Made by a program: the position numbers and the translations under genes | Assembly: GCF_047663525.1 (NCBI RefSeq) | Contig: NC_092603.1 | Coordinates: 537,501-601,500 of the forward strand | Reading direction: 5' to 3' | From: Anas platyrhynchos | Taxonomy: Eukaryota > Chordata > Aves > Anseriformes > Anatidae | Length of the DNA: 64,000 bases | The notes under the pieces: model-generated | Database searches by the model: none | What the model was told of the DNA's origin: nothing | What the model saw: only the letters and a program-made list of their open reading frames with translations | Shown here: positions 21,146 to 32,159 of the stretch, one piece after another | Numbering within the stretch: position 1 is the first letter of the stretch | Layout: the number at the start of each line of letters is the position of its first letter

Positions 21146-21149
21146 CTAA

Positions 21150-22072
21150 AAAAGGAAAAAATGGGGAAAAAGGGGAAAAAAATGGGAAAAAGGGAAAAAA
21201 AAGGGAGAAAAAGGGAAAAAGGAAAAAAGGGAAAAAAAGGAAAAAAGGAAAAAAAAGAAAAAAAATGAAAAAAAAATGAAAAAGGAAAAAAAAGGGAAAC
21301 AAGGGAAAAAAGGAAAAAAGGGGAAAAAGGAAAAAAAGAAAAAAGGAAAAAAAAAAGGGAAAAAAGGGTAAAAAGGGAAAAAAAGGGGAAAAAGGGGAAA
21401 AAGGGGAAAATGAAAAAGGGAAAAAAGGAAAAAGGGTAAAAAAGGTAAAAAAGGGGAAAAAGGGAAAAAGGGGGAAAAAGGCGATAAAAAAGGGAAAAAG
21501 GGAAAAAGGGGAAAAAGGGAAAAAAGGAAAGAAAGGAAAGAAAGGAAAAAAGGGGAAAAAAGGGAAAAAATGAATAAAAAAGGGGAAAAAAGGAAAAAAG
21601 GGAAAAGGAAAAAAAAAAAGGAAAAAAGGAAAAAAGGGAAAAAAAGGGATAAAAGGAAAAGGGAAAAAAGGAAAAGAAAGGGAAAAGGGAAAAAAAGGAA
21701 AAAAGGGGGAAAAAAGGGAAAAAGGGGAAAAAAAGAAAAAAGGGAAAAAAAAGAAAAAAAGAAAAAAAAGGAAAAAAGAAAAAAAAATGAAAAAAAGGGA
21801 AAAAGGAAAAAAATGGAAAAAAAGGAAAAAAAGGGAAAAAAGGAAAAAAGGGAAAAAAGGAAAAAAAAAAGGAAAAAAAGGAAAAAAGGGAAAAAAGCAA
21901 AAAAAAAAGAAAAAAGGGAAAAAAGAAAAAAAGGAAAAAAAAAAGGAAAAAAGGGAAAAAAGGAAAAAAAGGAAAAAAATGAAAGAAAAAATGAATAAAA
22001 AAGGAAAAAAAGGGGAAAAATGAAAGAAAAAAGGAAAAAAAGGAAAAAAAAAGGAAAAAAAGGAAAAAGACC
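21150..22072. repeat. Homopurine A/G array in DDR1 intron
   Basis: About 920 bp of almost pure GGGAAAAAAGG-type sequence on the plus strand, interrupted mainly by rare T. Its mirror-like purine tracts could form triplex (H-DNA). Confidence 0.92.
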
Positions 22073-22079
22073 CCAAACC

Positions 22080-22970
22080 ATACCCCCATTAACCCTTGTT
22101 GCCCCCCAAGACTCACCATGAGGATGCACTCCCAGACCCCAAACCCCCTTAACTCCCCCCAAAATTACCCAAACCCCATTTTCTTCCCCCAAACCCCATT
22201 AACCCCATTACCCCCATTACCCCCATTACCCCATTAACCCCCCCCCCAGGCTCACCATGAGGATGCACTCCCAGACCCCCATTATCTGTCCCCAAAACCC
22301 CCTTAACTCCCCTTAACTCCCCCAAAATTACCCAAATCCCCATTTTCTTCCCCCAAACCCCATTAACCCCATTAACCCCATTAACCCCATTAACCCCATT
22401 AACCCCATTAACCCCTTCCCTCCCCCAAACCCCATTACCCCATTACCCCCATTACCCCCATTAACCCCATTAACCCCTTCCCTCCCAGTGCCCCCCTCAC
22501 CCCCAGACCCCATTACCTCCCCCAAACCCCATTACCCCCATTAACCCCTTTAACCCCATTACCCCCATTAACCCCAGACCCCTTTAACCCCATGAACCCC
22601 ATTACCCCCATTACCCCCATTAACCCCCTCACCCCCATTAACCCCATTACCCCCATTACCCCCATTAACCCCCCCCCAAGACTCACCATGAGGATGCACT
22701 CCCAGACCCCAAACCCCTTAACTCCCCCCAAAATTACCCAACCCCCATTATCTGTCCCCAAACCCCCTTTACCCTTCCAAACCCCCCTTATCTACCCCAA
22801 AACCCTCTTAACTCCCCCCAAAATTACCCAAATCCCCATTTTCTTCCCCCCAAACCCCATTAACCCATGAACCCCATTACCCCCATTACCCCCATTACCC
22901 CCATTACCCCCCATTACCCCCATTACCCCCACTAACCCCCATTAACCCTTTATCTCCCGGCGCCCCCGGG
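22080..22970. repeat. CCATTAACCC array carrying three exon-end copies
   Basis: ATTACCCCC/ATTAACCCC units with dispersed copies of the 3' edge of the neighbouring DDR1 kinase exon plus its splice donor at 22112-22134, 22251-22274 and 22682-22705. Each copy reads, on the minus strand, GGAGTGCATCCTCATG followed by GTGAG. Two copies carry the stronger donor GTGAGT, while the authentic exon has GTGAGC. Confidence 0.9.
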
Positions 22971-22975
22971 CTCAC

Positions 22976-23210
22976 CATGAGGATGCACTCCCAGGCCATC
23001 CAGCGGATGGGCAGCAGGGCGCGGCCGCGCACCCGGTAGTAGTCGGCGGCGTAGAGCTGGCGGCTCATCCCGAAATCCGCCACCTTCACCCGGAAGCCGT
23101 CGCCCACCAGGCAGTTGCGGGTGGCCAGGTCCCGGTGCACGAAATTCAACCCGGCCAGGAAACGCATCCCCGAGGCGATCTGAGCCCCCACGTGCAGCAG
23201 GGTGCCCAGC
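22976..23210 (-). CDS. DDR1: DDR1 kinase exon (catalytic and activation loops)
   Basis: 235 bp, one base plus 78 codons, with CAG acceptor and GTGAG donor. [20 protein letters not shown] precedes the catalytic loop HRDLATRN. It is followed by the Mg-binding DFG, the activation loop [11 protein letters not shown] with the DDR-type YxxxYY autophosphorylation tyrosines, then [13 protein letters not shown]. Nearly every residue matches vertebrate DDR1/DDR2. With the discoidin exons upstream, and IER3 as neighbour, DDR1 rather than DDR2 is the right call. Catalytic Asp, Arg and Asn are all present, so this part would encode an active kinase. Its 5' edge and 3' edge are each duplicated in the flanking introns. 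Confidence 0.96.
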
Positions 23211-23214
23211 CTGG

Positions 23215-24890
23215 GGGGGGCGGGGTCAAAAAGGGGGCGTGGTTAAAGTGGGCGTGGTCAGAAAGGGGCGTGGTTAATTTGGGAGGGGCCAAAGGGGGCG
23301 TGGTCAGAGGTGGGAGGGGCCAAAGGGGGCGTGGTCCAAGGGTGGGGTCAATGGGGGGCGTGGGAACGGAGGGAGAGGGTCAGTCGGGAGAGGGTAATTG
23401 GAGGGGGCGTGGCCAAAAGGGGGCGTGGTTAAAGTGGGAGGGGCCAAAGGGGGCGTGGTCTGAAGTGGGAGGGGCTAAAGGGGGCGTGGTCAAAGGGTGG
23501 GGGCAATTGGGGTCATGGGAAAGGAAGAGGGGGAGTTGGAGGGGGCGTGGCCAGAGTGGGTGTGGTCAGAAAGGGGCGTGGTCATAGAGTGGGCGTGGTC
23601 TCATAGGGCGTGGTCATATAGGCGTGGTCAGCCCGGCCAGGAAACGCATCCCCGAGGCGATCTGAGCCCCCACGTGCAGCAGGGTGCCCAGCCTGGGGGG
23701 GGGGGGCGGGGTCAAAAAAGGGGGCGTGGTCAAAAAAGGGGGCGTGGTTAAAGTGGGCGTGGTCAGAGTGGGCGTGGTTAATTTGGGAGGGGGCGTGGGT
23801 AAGGGGGTGGGGTCATTTGGGGTCATGGGAAAGGGAGAGGTGTGGTTGGAGGGGGCGTGGTCAAAAAGTGGGCGTGGTCAGGGGTGGGAGGGGCCAAAGG
23901 GGGCGTGGTTAAATTGGGAGGGGCCAAAGGGGGGCGTGGTCAGAGTGGGCGTGGTCAAATTGGGCGTGGTTAATTTGGGAGGGGCGTGGTCCAAGGGTGG
24001 GGTCAATTGGGGTCATGGGAAAGGGAGAGGGGTGGTTGGAGGGGGCGTGGTCAAAAGGGGGCGTGGTTAAACTGGGAGGGGCCAAAGGGGGCGTGGTCTG
24101 AAGTGGGAGGGGCCAAAGGGGGCGTGGTCTAAGGGGAGGGGGCGTGGTCGAAGGGTGGGTCAATTGGGGTCATGGAAAGGGGGCGTGGCCAATTGGGGCG
24201 TGGTCAAAGGGGGCGTGGTCAAAGAGGGAGGGGCTAAAGGGGGTGTGGTCCAGGGGTGGGGTCAATTGGGGGCGTGTGGTCAATTGGGGTCATGGGAAGG
24301 GGTCAGGGAGAGGGGGCGTGGTCAAAGGGGGCGTGGTCAGAGTGGGTGTGGTCAAAAGGGGGCGTGGTTTGGGGGTGGGAGGGGCCAAAGGGGGCGTGGT
24401 CAAAGGGGGTGGGGTCATAAGGGGGTGGGGTCAATTGGGGTCATGGGAAGGGGTCATGGAGAGGTGTGGTTGGAGGGGGCGTGGTCAAAAGGGGGCGTGG
24501 TCAAAGTGGGAGGGGCCAAAGGGGGCGTGGTCAGAGGTGGGAGGGGCTAAAGGGGGCGTGGTCCAAGGGTGGGGTCAATGGGGGGCGTGGGAACGGAGGG
24601 AGGGGTGTGGTTGGAGGGGGCGTGGTCAAAGTGGGAGGGGCTAAAGGGGGCGTGGTCAAAGGGTGGGGTCAATTGGGGGCGTGGGGTCAATTGGGGTCAT
24701 GGGAAAGGGGGTGTGGTCAATTGGGGGGCGTGGTCATAAAGGGGCGTGGTCAGAGTGGGAGGGGCCAAAGGGGGGCGTGGTTAATTTGGGAGGGCTAAGG
24801 GGGGCGTGGTCGGAGGTGGGAGGGGCTAAAGGGGGCGTGGTCAAAAGGGGTGGGGCCAATTGGGGACATGAGGGGAGGGGCTTACTGGAG
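23215..24890. repeat. GGGGGCGTGGTCAAA minisatellite
   Basis: Units of about 17-20 bp around GGGGGCGTGGTC with GGGAGGGGCCAAA, in higher-order blocks of about 190-240 bp that include GGGTCAATTGGGGTCATGGG. GGGCGTGG is a KLF/Sp-type box. Confidence 0.9.
23632..23692 (-). pseudogene. Duplicate of 5' half-exon of DDR1 kinase exon
   Basis: 61 bp identical to 23150-23210, offset 482 bp, including the acceptor AG and about 100 bp of adjoining intron array. It would encode [20 protein letters not shown] and then runs into repeats without a donor, making it a cryptic acceptor or pseudoexon. Complete identity implies a recent copy. Confidence 0.93.
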
Positions 24891-25330
24891 GGGAGGGGCT
24901 GAGGGGAGGGGACGAGGCTGAGGGAGGGGAGGGGGCTGAGGGGAAGGGGAGGAGCTGGGTGGAGGGGAGGGGCTGATGGAGAGGGGAGGAAGCTTTAAGG
25001 GAGGGAAAGAGCTAGAGGAAGGAGAGAGACTAATGGATGAGGGAAGGAGCTTTAATGGAGGGAAAAGACTTAAGGGGGAGAGAGTTGATGGAGGGGGCGG
25101 GGCTCATGGAGGGGGAGGGGCTGATGGAGAGGGGGCGGGGCTTATGGAGGGGGCGGGGCTTAAGGAGAGGGGGCGGGGCTTGAGGGAGGGGGCGGGGCTG
25201 GTAGAGGACGGGGGCCTGGCCTGGGGGCGCCGCCACGGGGGGGGGCTTTTGGGGGGGGCGTGTCTTTTTTTTGGGGGGGGTGTCTTTTTTTTGGGGGGGG
25301 GGGGCGTGTCTTTTTTTGGGGGCGGCATGT
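24890..25330. repeat. GGGGAGGGGCTGA array and poly-G/T tracts
   Basis: GGGGCGGGGCTTA/GGGGAGGGGCTGA units up to about 25215, then GTGTCTTTTTTTTGGGGGGG units. No gene seen. Confidence 0.8.
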
Positions 25331-25339
25331 CGTCCCCAA

Positions 25340-25473
25340 GGGGGCGCGCCCCCCAGGAAGCGGTCCAAGTCGCCAATCCTTCATGTATGGTGATGATGTG
25401 GAGAAGCCACAGCCACCAGCCCGCACGATGAGTCCCGCAGCGCCCCAGGTGCGCGCGCCTCCTGCAGTCCCGC
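25340..25473 (-). CDS. DDR1: Probable DDR1 kinase N-lobe/hinge exon, indel-damaged
   Basis: After a TCCAG acceptor (25474), fragments in shifting frames resemble DDR1. GLQEAR corresponds to DFLKEVK, a Leu-Arg-Asp followed by Ile-Val-Arg-Leu to RLKDPNIIRLLG, Ile-Thr then Tyr-Met to the hinge ITDYM, and GDLDRFLGG to GDLNQFL. At least three indels are needed to connect them, and the downstream donor is unclear. The order and strand fit a DDR1 exon between 23210 and 26529. Coordinates are approximate. Confidence 0.5.
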
Positions 25474-25509
25474 CTGGAGACCCCAAAGAGACACACACAG
25501 GCATAGCAA

Positions 25510-26515
25510 CCGAAACACCATTACCCACATCAACCCCCACTGCGCCCCCCATTGTACCCCATATCCCCGTACCCGTACCCCATTACCCCATTACCCCGTA
25601 CCCCATACCCCGTACCCCATGTACCCCATTATACCCGTATACCCCCTACCCCCCATTACCCGGGCCCATTACCCCATTACCCCCGGATCCCGTGCCCCAT
25701 TATCCAGAATACCCCATTCTACCCCATATGCCCCAATACCCATTCCATTGCCCCCCATTATTCCATTGCCCCCCATTATTCCATTCCATTCACCCCATTC
25801 CCAATCCCCATAACCCCATTCCATTACCCTTCCATTCCATTCCATTCCATTCCATTCCATTCCATTCCATTCCATTCCATTCCATTCCATACCCCATTAT
25901 CCCCATTATCCCATTATCCCCATTACCCCGTACCCCAATATACCCCATACCCCATTATCCCCCATTACCCCCATTACCCCCATACACCCATCCCCCATTA
26001 CCCCCATTACCCTCCATTACCCCCATTACCCCCATTAACACCATTACCCAATACCCCCCATTGCCCCCCATTGCCCCCCATTAACCCCAATACCCCCCAT
26101 TACCCCCATTACCCCATTGCCCCCCATTATCCCCCATTGCCCCCCATTACCCCCCATTATCCCCGAGTACCCCCCATTGCCCCCCATTATCCCCCCAATA
26201 CCCCCAATACCCCCATTGACCCCCATTTACCCCAAACATCCCCATTCCCCCCATTACCCCCCATTTACCCCAAATACCCCCATTGCCCCCCTTTCCCCCC
26301 ATTTCCCCCCATTCCCCCCCATTTCCCCCCATTAACCCCATTAACCCCATTAGCCCCCATTGCCCCACCCATTCACCCCGCAAGCTCCCCCATGCCCCCA
26401 TTTCCCCCATCCCCCCAAACACCCCATTATCCCTACCCCCATCCCCCACCCCGTCCCCATCCCCCACGACCCCCACCCCCACGCCCCCGTACCCCCCCAC
26501 CTAGCAACTCGTGGC
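25510..26515. repeat. CCATTACCCC array with ATTCC pentamer block
   Basis: Units CCCATTACCCC, CCCCCATTGCC and similar. At about 25832-25887 a perfect run of the pentamer CCATT repeats about eleven times. Confidence 0.9.
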
Positions 26516-26528
26516 CCCTCCCTCGCAC

Positions 26529-26617
26529 CTGACCAGCCACCAGCCAGGGGGCGCCCCCGGGGCAGGCTGGAGAGGCGGGGCGGCGCCTGGGGGTCCTCGA
26601 CCTCGCGCCACGGGCAC
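26529..26617 (-). CDS. DDR1: Possible DDR1 kinase N-lobe exon
   Basis: CAG acceptor and GTGCGAGG donor bound 89 bp. One frame reads REVEDPQAPPRLSSLPRGRP, similar to the DDR1 segment CEVDSPQ...RKGHPL between the glycine loop and the VAVK lysine. The ends are out of frame with each other and the lysine strand is not clean. It lies between repeat arrays, where a DDR1 exon is expected. Confidence 0.4.
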
Positions 26618-26619
26618 CT

Positions 26620-28300
26620 GGGGGCCGGGGCTGGGCTGGGGGCGTGGCCTGAGGGCGGGGGCGTGGCCTGAAGGGGGCGGGGCTGGAGGGGGTGGGGCGG
26701 GGGCTGGGTGTGGGCGGGGGCGGCTGTGGGGGCGTCGCCTGAGTGAGGGGGCATCCATGGTGCTGGGGGCATCGTGTGAGGGGGCGTCACCTCAGGGTGG
26801 GCATCGCCAAAGGGGGGCAGGGCTGAGGGTGGGAGCAGTCACCTGGGAGATGGGGGTGGGAGAGGAGAAAGACAGGCCCTGAGAGACGGCCAGCTGGGGT
26901 ACAGAACCTGGGGGCGTGGCCTGAGTGGGGGGCATCGCGGTTGGGGGCGTGGCCCGGGTGGGAGGGGTCTGAGGGGGCGGGGCTGACCAGCCCTGAGATG
27001 GGGGTGGGAGGGGCGGGGCCCTCAGAGGCGCCACTGAGCAGGGGTGTAGGACCCTCAGGGGCGTGGCCTGGGGGCGAGGGGCGTGGCCTGAGGTGGGGGG
27101 CGTGGCCTCATGGTGGCGGGGTCTGGAGGAGGGGGCAGAGGCTGGAGGGGTGGGCGGGAGGCGGTGGGGTGGGAAGGGCCTGGTGGGGGAGGACAGAACA
27201 GCCTTGGAGCAGGTAGGACCTCAGGGGGCATGGCCTGAATTCTGGGGGCATGGCTTAAAGTGGGCATGGTCTAAATGGGCGTGGCCCAAAGGGTGGGAGG
27301 GGGCCTTAAAGGGGGGGCGGGGGCTGGGAGGGGTGGGCGGGGGCTGGTGGGGTGGGGGGGGGGGGCGGCTGCTGCTGGGGGCGTGGCCACGTGGGGGCGT
27401 GGCCTGGGGTGGGGGCGTGGTGGGGGGGGGGGCGTGGCCTGGGGTGGGAAAGAGGCCGGGGGGCGGGGGATGGGGGGTGGGCGGGGCCTGATGGGGGTGG
27501 GACAGCCCCTGGGGGCGCCAGCTTGAGTCCGCCTAGGGGGGCATCACCTAATTTTGGGGGGCGTGCGGCTGGAGTCGGGCATCACCTAAGGGGGCGTGGC
27601 CTTAAAAGGGGCGTGGCTTAAAGTGGGGCGTGGTCTTAAAGGGGGTCCTGCACGTGGCACAGGGGGCGTGGCTTCAAAAGGGGGCGTGGCTTTGGGCAAA
27701 GAGGACATGGTGAGGCCCTGGGGGCGTGGCCAGCCAAAGGCCAGAGCCAAAGGGGGGCGTGGCCAGAGCCAAAGGGGCGTGGCCAGAGCCAAAGGGGGCG
27801 TGGTCAGAGCCAGAAGGGGGGCGTGGTCAGAGCCAGAGGGGCGTGGTCAGAGCCAGAGGGTCGTGGCCAGAGCCAGGAAGGGGGCGTGGTCAGGACCCGA
27901 AGGGGGCGTGGTCAGAGCCCCAGAGGGTCGTGGCTTGCCCCGAGGGGGCGGGGCCACTACCTCTCCCGACTCCCCCTCCCCCAGCTTCTCCCGAAGCGGC
28001 AGGCGGCGACAAGGGGAGGGCAGGGGGGGGCTGGGGGCAGGGCCGGGGCGGGGCCAGGCGGGGAGTGGGCGGGGCCTCCGGTGACGTGGGCCTCGGCGTG
28101 GCCCCGGCCACGCCCATTCCTGAAGGGGGCGGGGCCGTCAGGGGCGTGGCCTCCCGGGGGGCGTGGCTTCCCCGTGCGGGGGCGTGGCCTCCCCGTGGGG
28201 CGTGGCTTAGCCAGGAGGGGGGCGTGGCTTCCCAGGAGAGGGGCGTGGCCTGCAAGGGGGTCGTGGGCGTCGCCACGGGGGTGGGCGTGGGGCGTGGCCT
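26620..28300. repeat. GGGGGCGTGGCC minisatellite
   Basis: Irregular GGGGGCGTGGCCTGA-type units, and at 27720-27950 units with CAGAGCCAAAGGGGGCGTGG. Stray unique fragments (26860-26930, 27510-27580) were examined for DDR1 exons without success. Confidence 0.8.
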
Positions 28301-28301
28301 G

Positions 28302-28408
28302 ACGCCGTCGGTGTTGATTGGCTTGGCGCCGTCGGGCGGGGCGCGGGCGAGGCCTGCCCATTGCTGCAGCGGGGCCAGCGGCAGGCGGATCTGGCCGGGC
28401 ACAGGGCT
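28302..28408 (-). CDS. DDR1: Possible DDR1 juxtamembrane exon
   Basis: After CTGCAG the minus-strand frame contains QIRLPLAPLQQWAGLARAPP and then GAKPINTDG, reminiscent of the DDR1 juxtamembrane run YRLLLATYARPPRG...AKPTNTQ. No clear donor was found, so coordinates and even exon status are uncertain. Confidence 0.35.
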
Positions 28409-28479
28409 GCAGAGGGGCGGGGCCACATCGAAAGAGGCCAGGCCAGCGGGGAAGGACAAGGGCCACGGGGAGAGAACCA

Positions 28480-31140
28480 GGCCATGTGGTTCCTCTCCCC
28501 TCCCCTTCCTCCCCCTCCTCCCTGGTCCCTCCCCTCCCCCCCGTCCATCTCCCCCTCCCCCTCCTTTCGGGGTCCCCTCCCCCTCCTCCATCTACCCCTA
28601 CCCCGTCCCCGCCCCCGTCCCTCTCCCCACCCCCATCCTTCCCCACCCCTCCCATCTCTCCCCCACCATCTCCCCATCCATCCTCCCATCATTCCCACCT
28701 TTCTCCCGACCATCTCCCCATCCCCCCACTTCCCTCTCTACCCCACCATCCTCCCATCCCCCACCCCATCCCACCATCTCCCCACCATCTCCCACCATCT
28801 CCCGCCCATCCTCCTGCCTCTTCACCATCTCCCCCCATCACCTCCCGCCCGTCCTCCCATCTCCCACCATCTCCCCACCATCCTCCGCCCCACCTCCCAC
28901 CATCTCCCCACCATCCTCCCATCTCCCTATCCCCATCCTCCCCCATCCATACCCCACCACCTCCCCCACTACCATCCTCCCACCTCCCCCATCCATCCCC
29001 ACCATCTCCCCATCCCCCCACCATCCATTACCCACCACCTCCCCACCCATCTCCCCAGCCACCTCCCATCTACCCACCACCCTTCCCCACCATCTCCCCA
29101 CCCATCCTCCCATCTCCCTATCCATCCTCCCATTCATCCCACATCTCCCCCACCTCTCCCCATCCCACTTCCCTCTCCCACCATCCTACCATTCCCACCC
29201 CACCTCCCCCACCATCTTCCCATCCATCCTCCCACCTCCCCACCCCACCTCCCATCTTCCCACCACCCTCCCCACCGTCTGCCCCACGCATCCTCCCGTC
29301 TTCCCACCATCTCCCCACTCATCCCACCATCCTCCCATCTCCCTATCCATCCCTCCCATTCATCCCACCATCTCCGACCATCTACCCATCCACCATCCAT
29401 TACTCCCACCCGACCCACCCATCTCCCCCTATCCATCCTCCCACATCCCCATCTCCCCACCCATCTACCCACCATCTACCCACCCCACCCCATCATCTCC
29501 CCACCCCATCCTCCACCGCCTCCCAGCTCCCCGCCTCCCATCTCCCCCATCCTCTCCCCACCCATCCTCCCATCTCCCTACCCCACCTCCCCCATCTCCC
29601 CGCCGTCTCCCCACCATCCTACCATCTCCCACCATCTCCCCATCCCACCATCCATCTCCCCATGATCTCCACCATCCCACCTCCCCATCCATCCTCCCAC
29701 CTCCCAGCCATCCTACCATCTCCCACCATCTCCCCACCACCTCAACCACCACCTCCCACCATCTCCCCACCCATCCTCCCATCTCCCCATCCATCCTCAT
29801 TCATCCACCATCTCCCCACCTTCTCCCCCATCCACCTTCCCTCTCCCCACCATCCTCTCCCACCACCTCCCCACCATCTCCCCCACCCATCCTCCCACCA
29901 CCATCTCCCCGTCCCACCTTCCCATCTCCCTACCACCTCCCGTATCTTCCCGTCCCACCTTCCCTCTCCCGTCGTCCTCCCACCTCCCATCCATCCCACC
30001 GTCTCCCCCGCCCGTCCTCCCGTCGCTCCCTATCCATCCTCCCGTTCATCCCACCATCTCCACCCGACCGTCTCCCATCCACTTTCCCCTCTTCCCCACC
30101 ATCCTCCCACCTCCCCGCCCGTCTCCCCACCCATCCACCCGTCCATCCTCCCATCTTCCCAGTACTTTATCCTCCGCCGCGCACCATCTCCCCGTCGTCC
30201 TCCCCCCATCTCCCCACAGTCTCCCCACTTTGTCTGCCACCGCCATCTTGCCCTATCCATCCTCCCGCCTGCCCCATCTCCCCCACCCGCTATCCCACCT
30301 CCCCACCGTCTCCCCATCCATCCCCAACCATCTCCCCACCATCCTCCCATATCCCCACCATCTCCCCACCTCCTCCCCATCCCACCACCCACCTCCCCAA
30401 CACCTCCCCACCATCTCCCCACCCCATCCTCCCATCTCCCACCATCTGCCATCCCACCTTTCCCATCTCCCCACCACCTCCCACCATCTCCCCACCCCAA
30501 CCACCATCTCCCACCATCCTCCCATTTCCCCACCACCTCCCACCATCTCCCATCCCATCCTCCCACCTCCCACCCCACCTCCCGTCCACCTCCCATCTCC
30601 CCGCCGCCTCCCGCATCTTCCCACCACCCCACCCCGCCATCTCCCTACCCATCCTCCCGCCTCCCGCCGCCTCCCGCATCTGCCCCGCCTTTCCCGCCCA
30701 TCTCCCCGCCACCTCCCGTCATCTCCCCGCCCATCCTCCCACCTCCCGCACCTCCCCCATCTCCCCACCATCCTCCCACCTCCCAGCCCACCTCCCCATC
30801 ATCCTCCCATCTCCCACCATCTCCCCGCCCCACCCCACATCTCCCTACCCGTCCTCCCGCCTCCCCACCCACCTCCACCATCTCCCCACCTTCTTCCCAT
30901 CTCCCCACCATCTCCCACCACCTCCCATCTCCCACCACCTCCCATACCCCCCACCATCCTCATCCAACTCCCCACCATCTCCCCATTCTCTTCCCATCTC
31001 CCCATCTCCCCCATCCTCCCACCGCCCTCCTCCCTCTCCCCACCCCCTCCCCCGCCCATTCCTCCCCCTCCCTCTCCCCACCCCACCCTCCCCCACCTCC
31101 TCCCTCTCCCCACCCTCTCCCCCACCCCCTCCCTCTCCCC
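28480..31140. repeat. CCCACCATCTCC minisatellite
   Basis: About 2.6 kb of 11-12 bp units CCCACCATCTCC, CATCCTCCCATC and similar, pyrimidine-rich on the plus strand. Stop-free in several frames, which explains very long spurious ORFs on both strands. Confidence 0.93.
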
Positions 31141-31151
31141 CTCCTCCTCAC

Positions 31152-31328
31152 CGTGCCCCCTTCCGGGTAGGATTCCTGGTACTCCCCCTGCCGGGGGGGG
31201 GATGCGCTCATACACCTCCCCCCGCCCCTCCCCCCTCCCCCCCCCTCCCCCTCCCCCGTGGCGTTGTTGATGACCACGGTGCCCGGCACCAAGCTGCACC
31301 CGCAGCTGGTAGCCGGGGCGCCACTGAC
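31152..31328 (-). CDS. DDR1: Probable DDR1 cytoplasmic juxtamembrane exon, indel-damaged
   Basis: CCCCAG acceptor and a GTGAGG donor. LRVQL and VPGTVVINNATGE, in adjacent frames, match the DDR1 segment ELTVHLSVPGDTILINN. Further on, EYQESYPEGG resembles the PPPYQEP motif. Two G/C homopolymer-rich stretches separate these frames, so missing bases are likely. Position between the transmembrane exon and the kinase exons supports the call. Confidence 0.6.
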
Positions 31329-31334
31329 CTGGGG

Positions 31335-31990
31335 CAGCCTCCAGTTGCTCCAGTGCCTCCCAGTGCCTCCAGTTACCCCAGTCAGTCCCTCCCAGTCCCT
31401 CCCATTCCTTCCCATTCTTCCCAGTTCTTCCAGTCCTTACAGTCCCTCCCAGTCCCTCCCGTTCTTCTTCCTGGTCCCTCCCAGTGCCTCCCTGTCCCTC
31501 CCAGTACCACCCCAGTATCCCTCAGTCCCTCCCAGTATCCCCCAGTTCCTCCCAGTACTCCCAGTCCCTCCCCATTTCCTCCAGTCCCCCCATTTCCTCC
31601 CAGTACCCCCCAGTTCCTCCCATTCCTTCCCGATCCCCCCAATCCCCAGTCAGATCCCTCCCAGTCAATTCCCTGCAGTCCCCCTCCCAGTTCCCGGTCC
31701 CAACCCTGCAGTCCCTCCCGTCAGTCCCTCCCAGTCCCTCCCAGTCCCTCCGGTCCCGTCCCTGCAGTCGATCCCTCCAGTCCCACCAATCCTCCCAGTC
31801 CCTCCCAGTCCCTCCCAGTACCCCACAGTGCCCTCCCAGTTGCTCCCGGTCCCTCCCAGTTGCCCCCCAATGCCCTCCCAGTCCCCTCCCAGTCCTTCCC
31901 AGTCCCCTCCCAGTCCCCCCCAGTCCCTCCCAATCCCCTCCAGTCCCCTCCCAATCCCCTCCAGCCCCCTCCCGGTTCGCCCAGTTGCCC
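31335..31990. repeat. CCCTCCCAGT decamer array
   Basis: Period-10 CCCTCCCAGT / CCTCCCAGTC units, closely related to the arrays at 20.4, 44.7 and 45.1 kb. Confidence 0.9.
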
Positions 31991-31994
31991 CCAC

Positions 31995-32133
31995 CTTCCC
32001 GGTGTCCTCCTGCAGCGCTCACGCCAGAGAGAATGACGGCGATGACAGCGGAAAATGCGGGCAGGATGATCCCCAGCAGGCAGCCACAATCAGGCGGAGG
32101 CGGGGCCGTCACTGGCCTGGACCAGCCGGGACC
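31995..32133 (-). CDS. DDR1: DDR1 transmembrane exon, indels present
   Basis: CGCAG acceptor and AAG/GTGGGG donor. GCLLGIILPAFSAVIAVIL matches the DDR1 transmembrane start IGCLVAIILLLL and is a single hydrophobic helix. The preceding residues (SRLVQASDG in one frame) and the following ones (RLQEDTGK-like) lie in other frames, so short indels are present. Entering phase from the previous exon is 1. Confidence 0.7.
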
Positions 32134-32159
32134 CTGCGGGGGGCGGGGCCGGAGCAGCG

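Noticed and set aside
20839-22119. 426-codon Phe/Pro/Ser-rich frame on the minus strand
   Set aside because: Translation of the homopurine array complement. The end of the frame enters a true DDR1 exon only by accident of frame.
25381-25430. Plus-strand YGDDVEKPQPPA, similar to the DDR1 juxtamembrane GDYMEPEKPGAP
   Set aside because: All firm DDR1 exons are on the minus strand, and the same bases on that strand give hinge-region matches. The plus-strand resemblance is coincidental.
27726-32036. 1436-codon plus-strand Pro/Ser/His-rich open frame
   Set aside because: It runs through CCCACCATCTCC and CCCTCCCAGT arrays opposite to the DDR1 exons. Low complexity with no domain.
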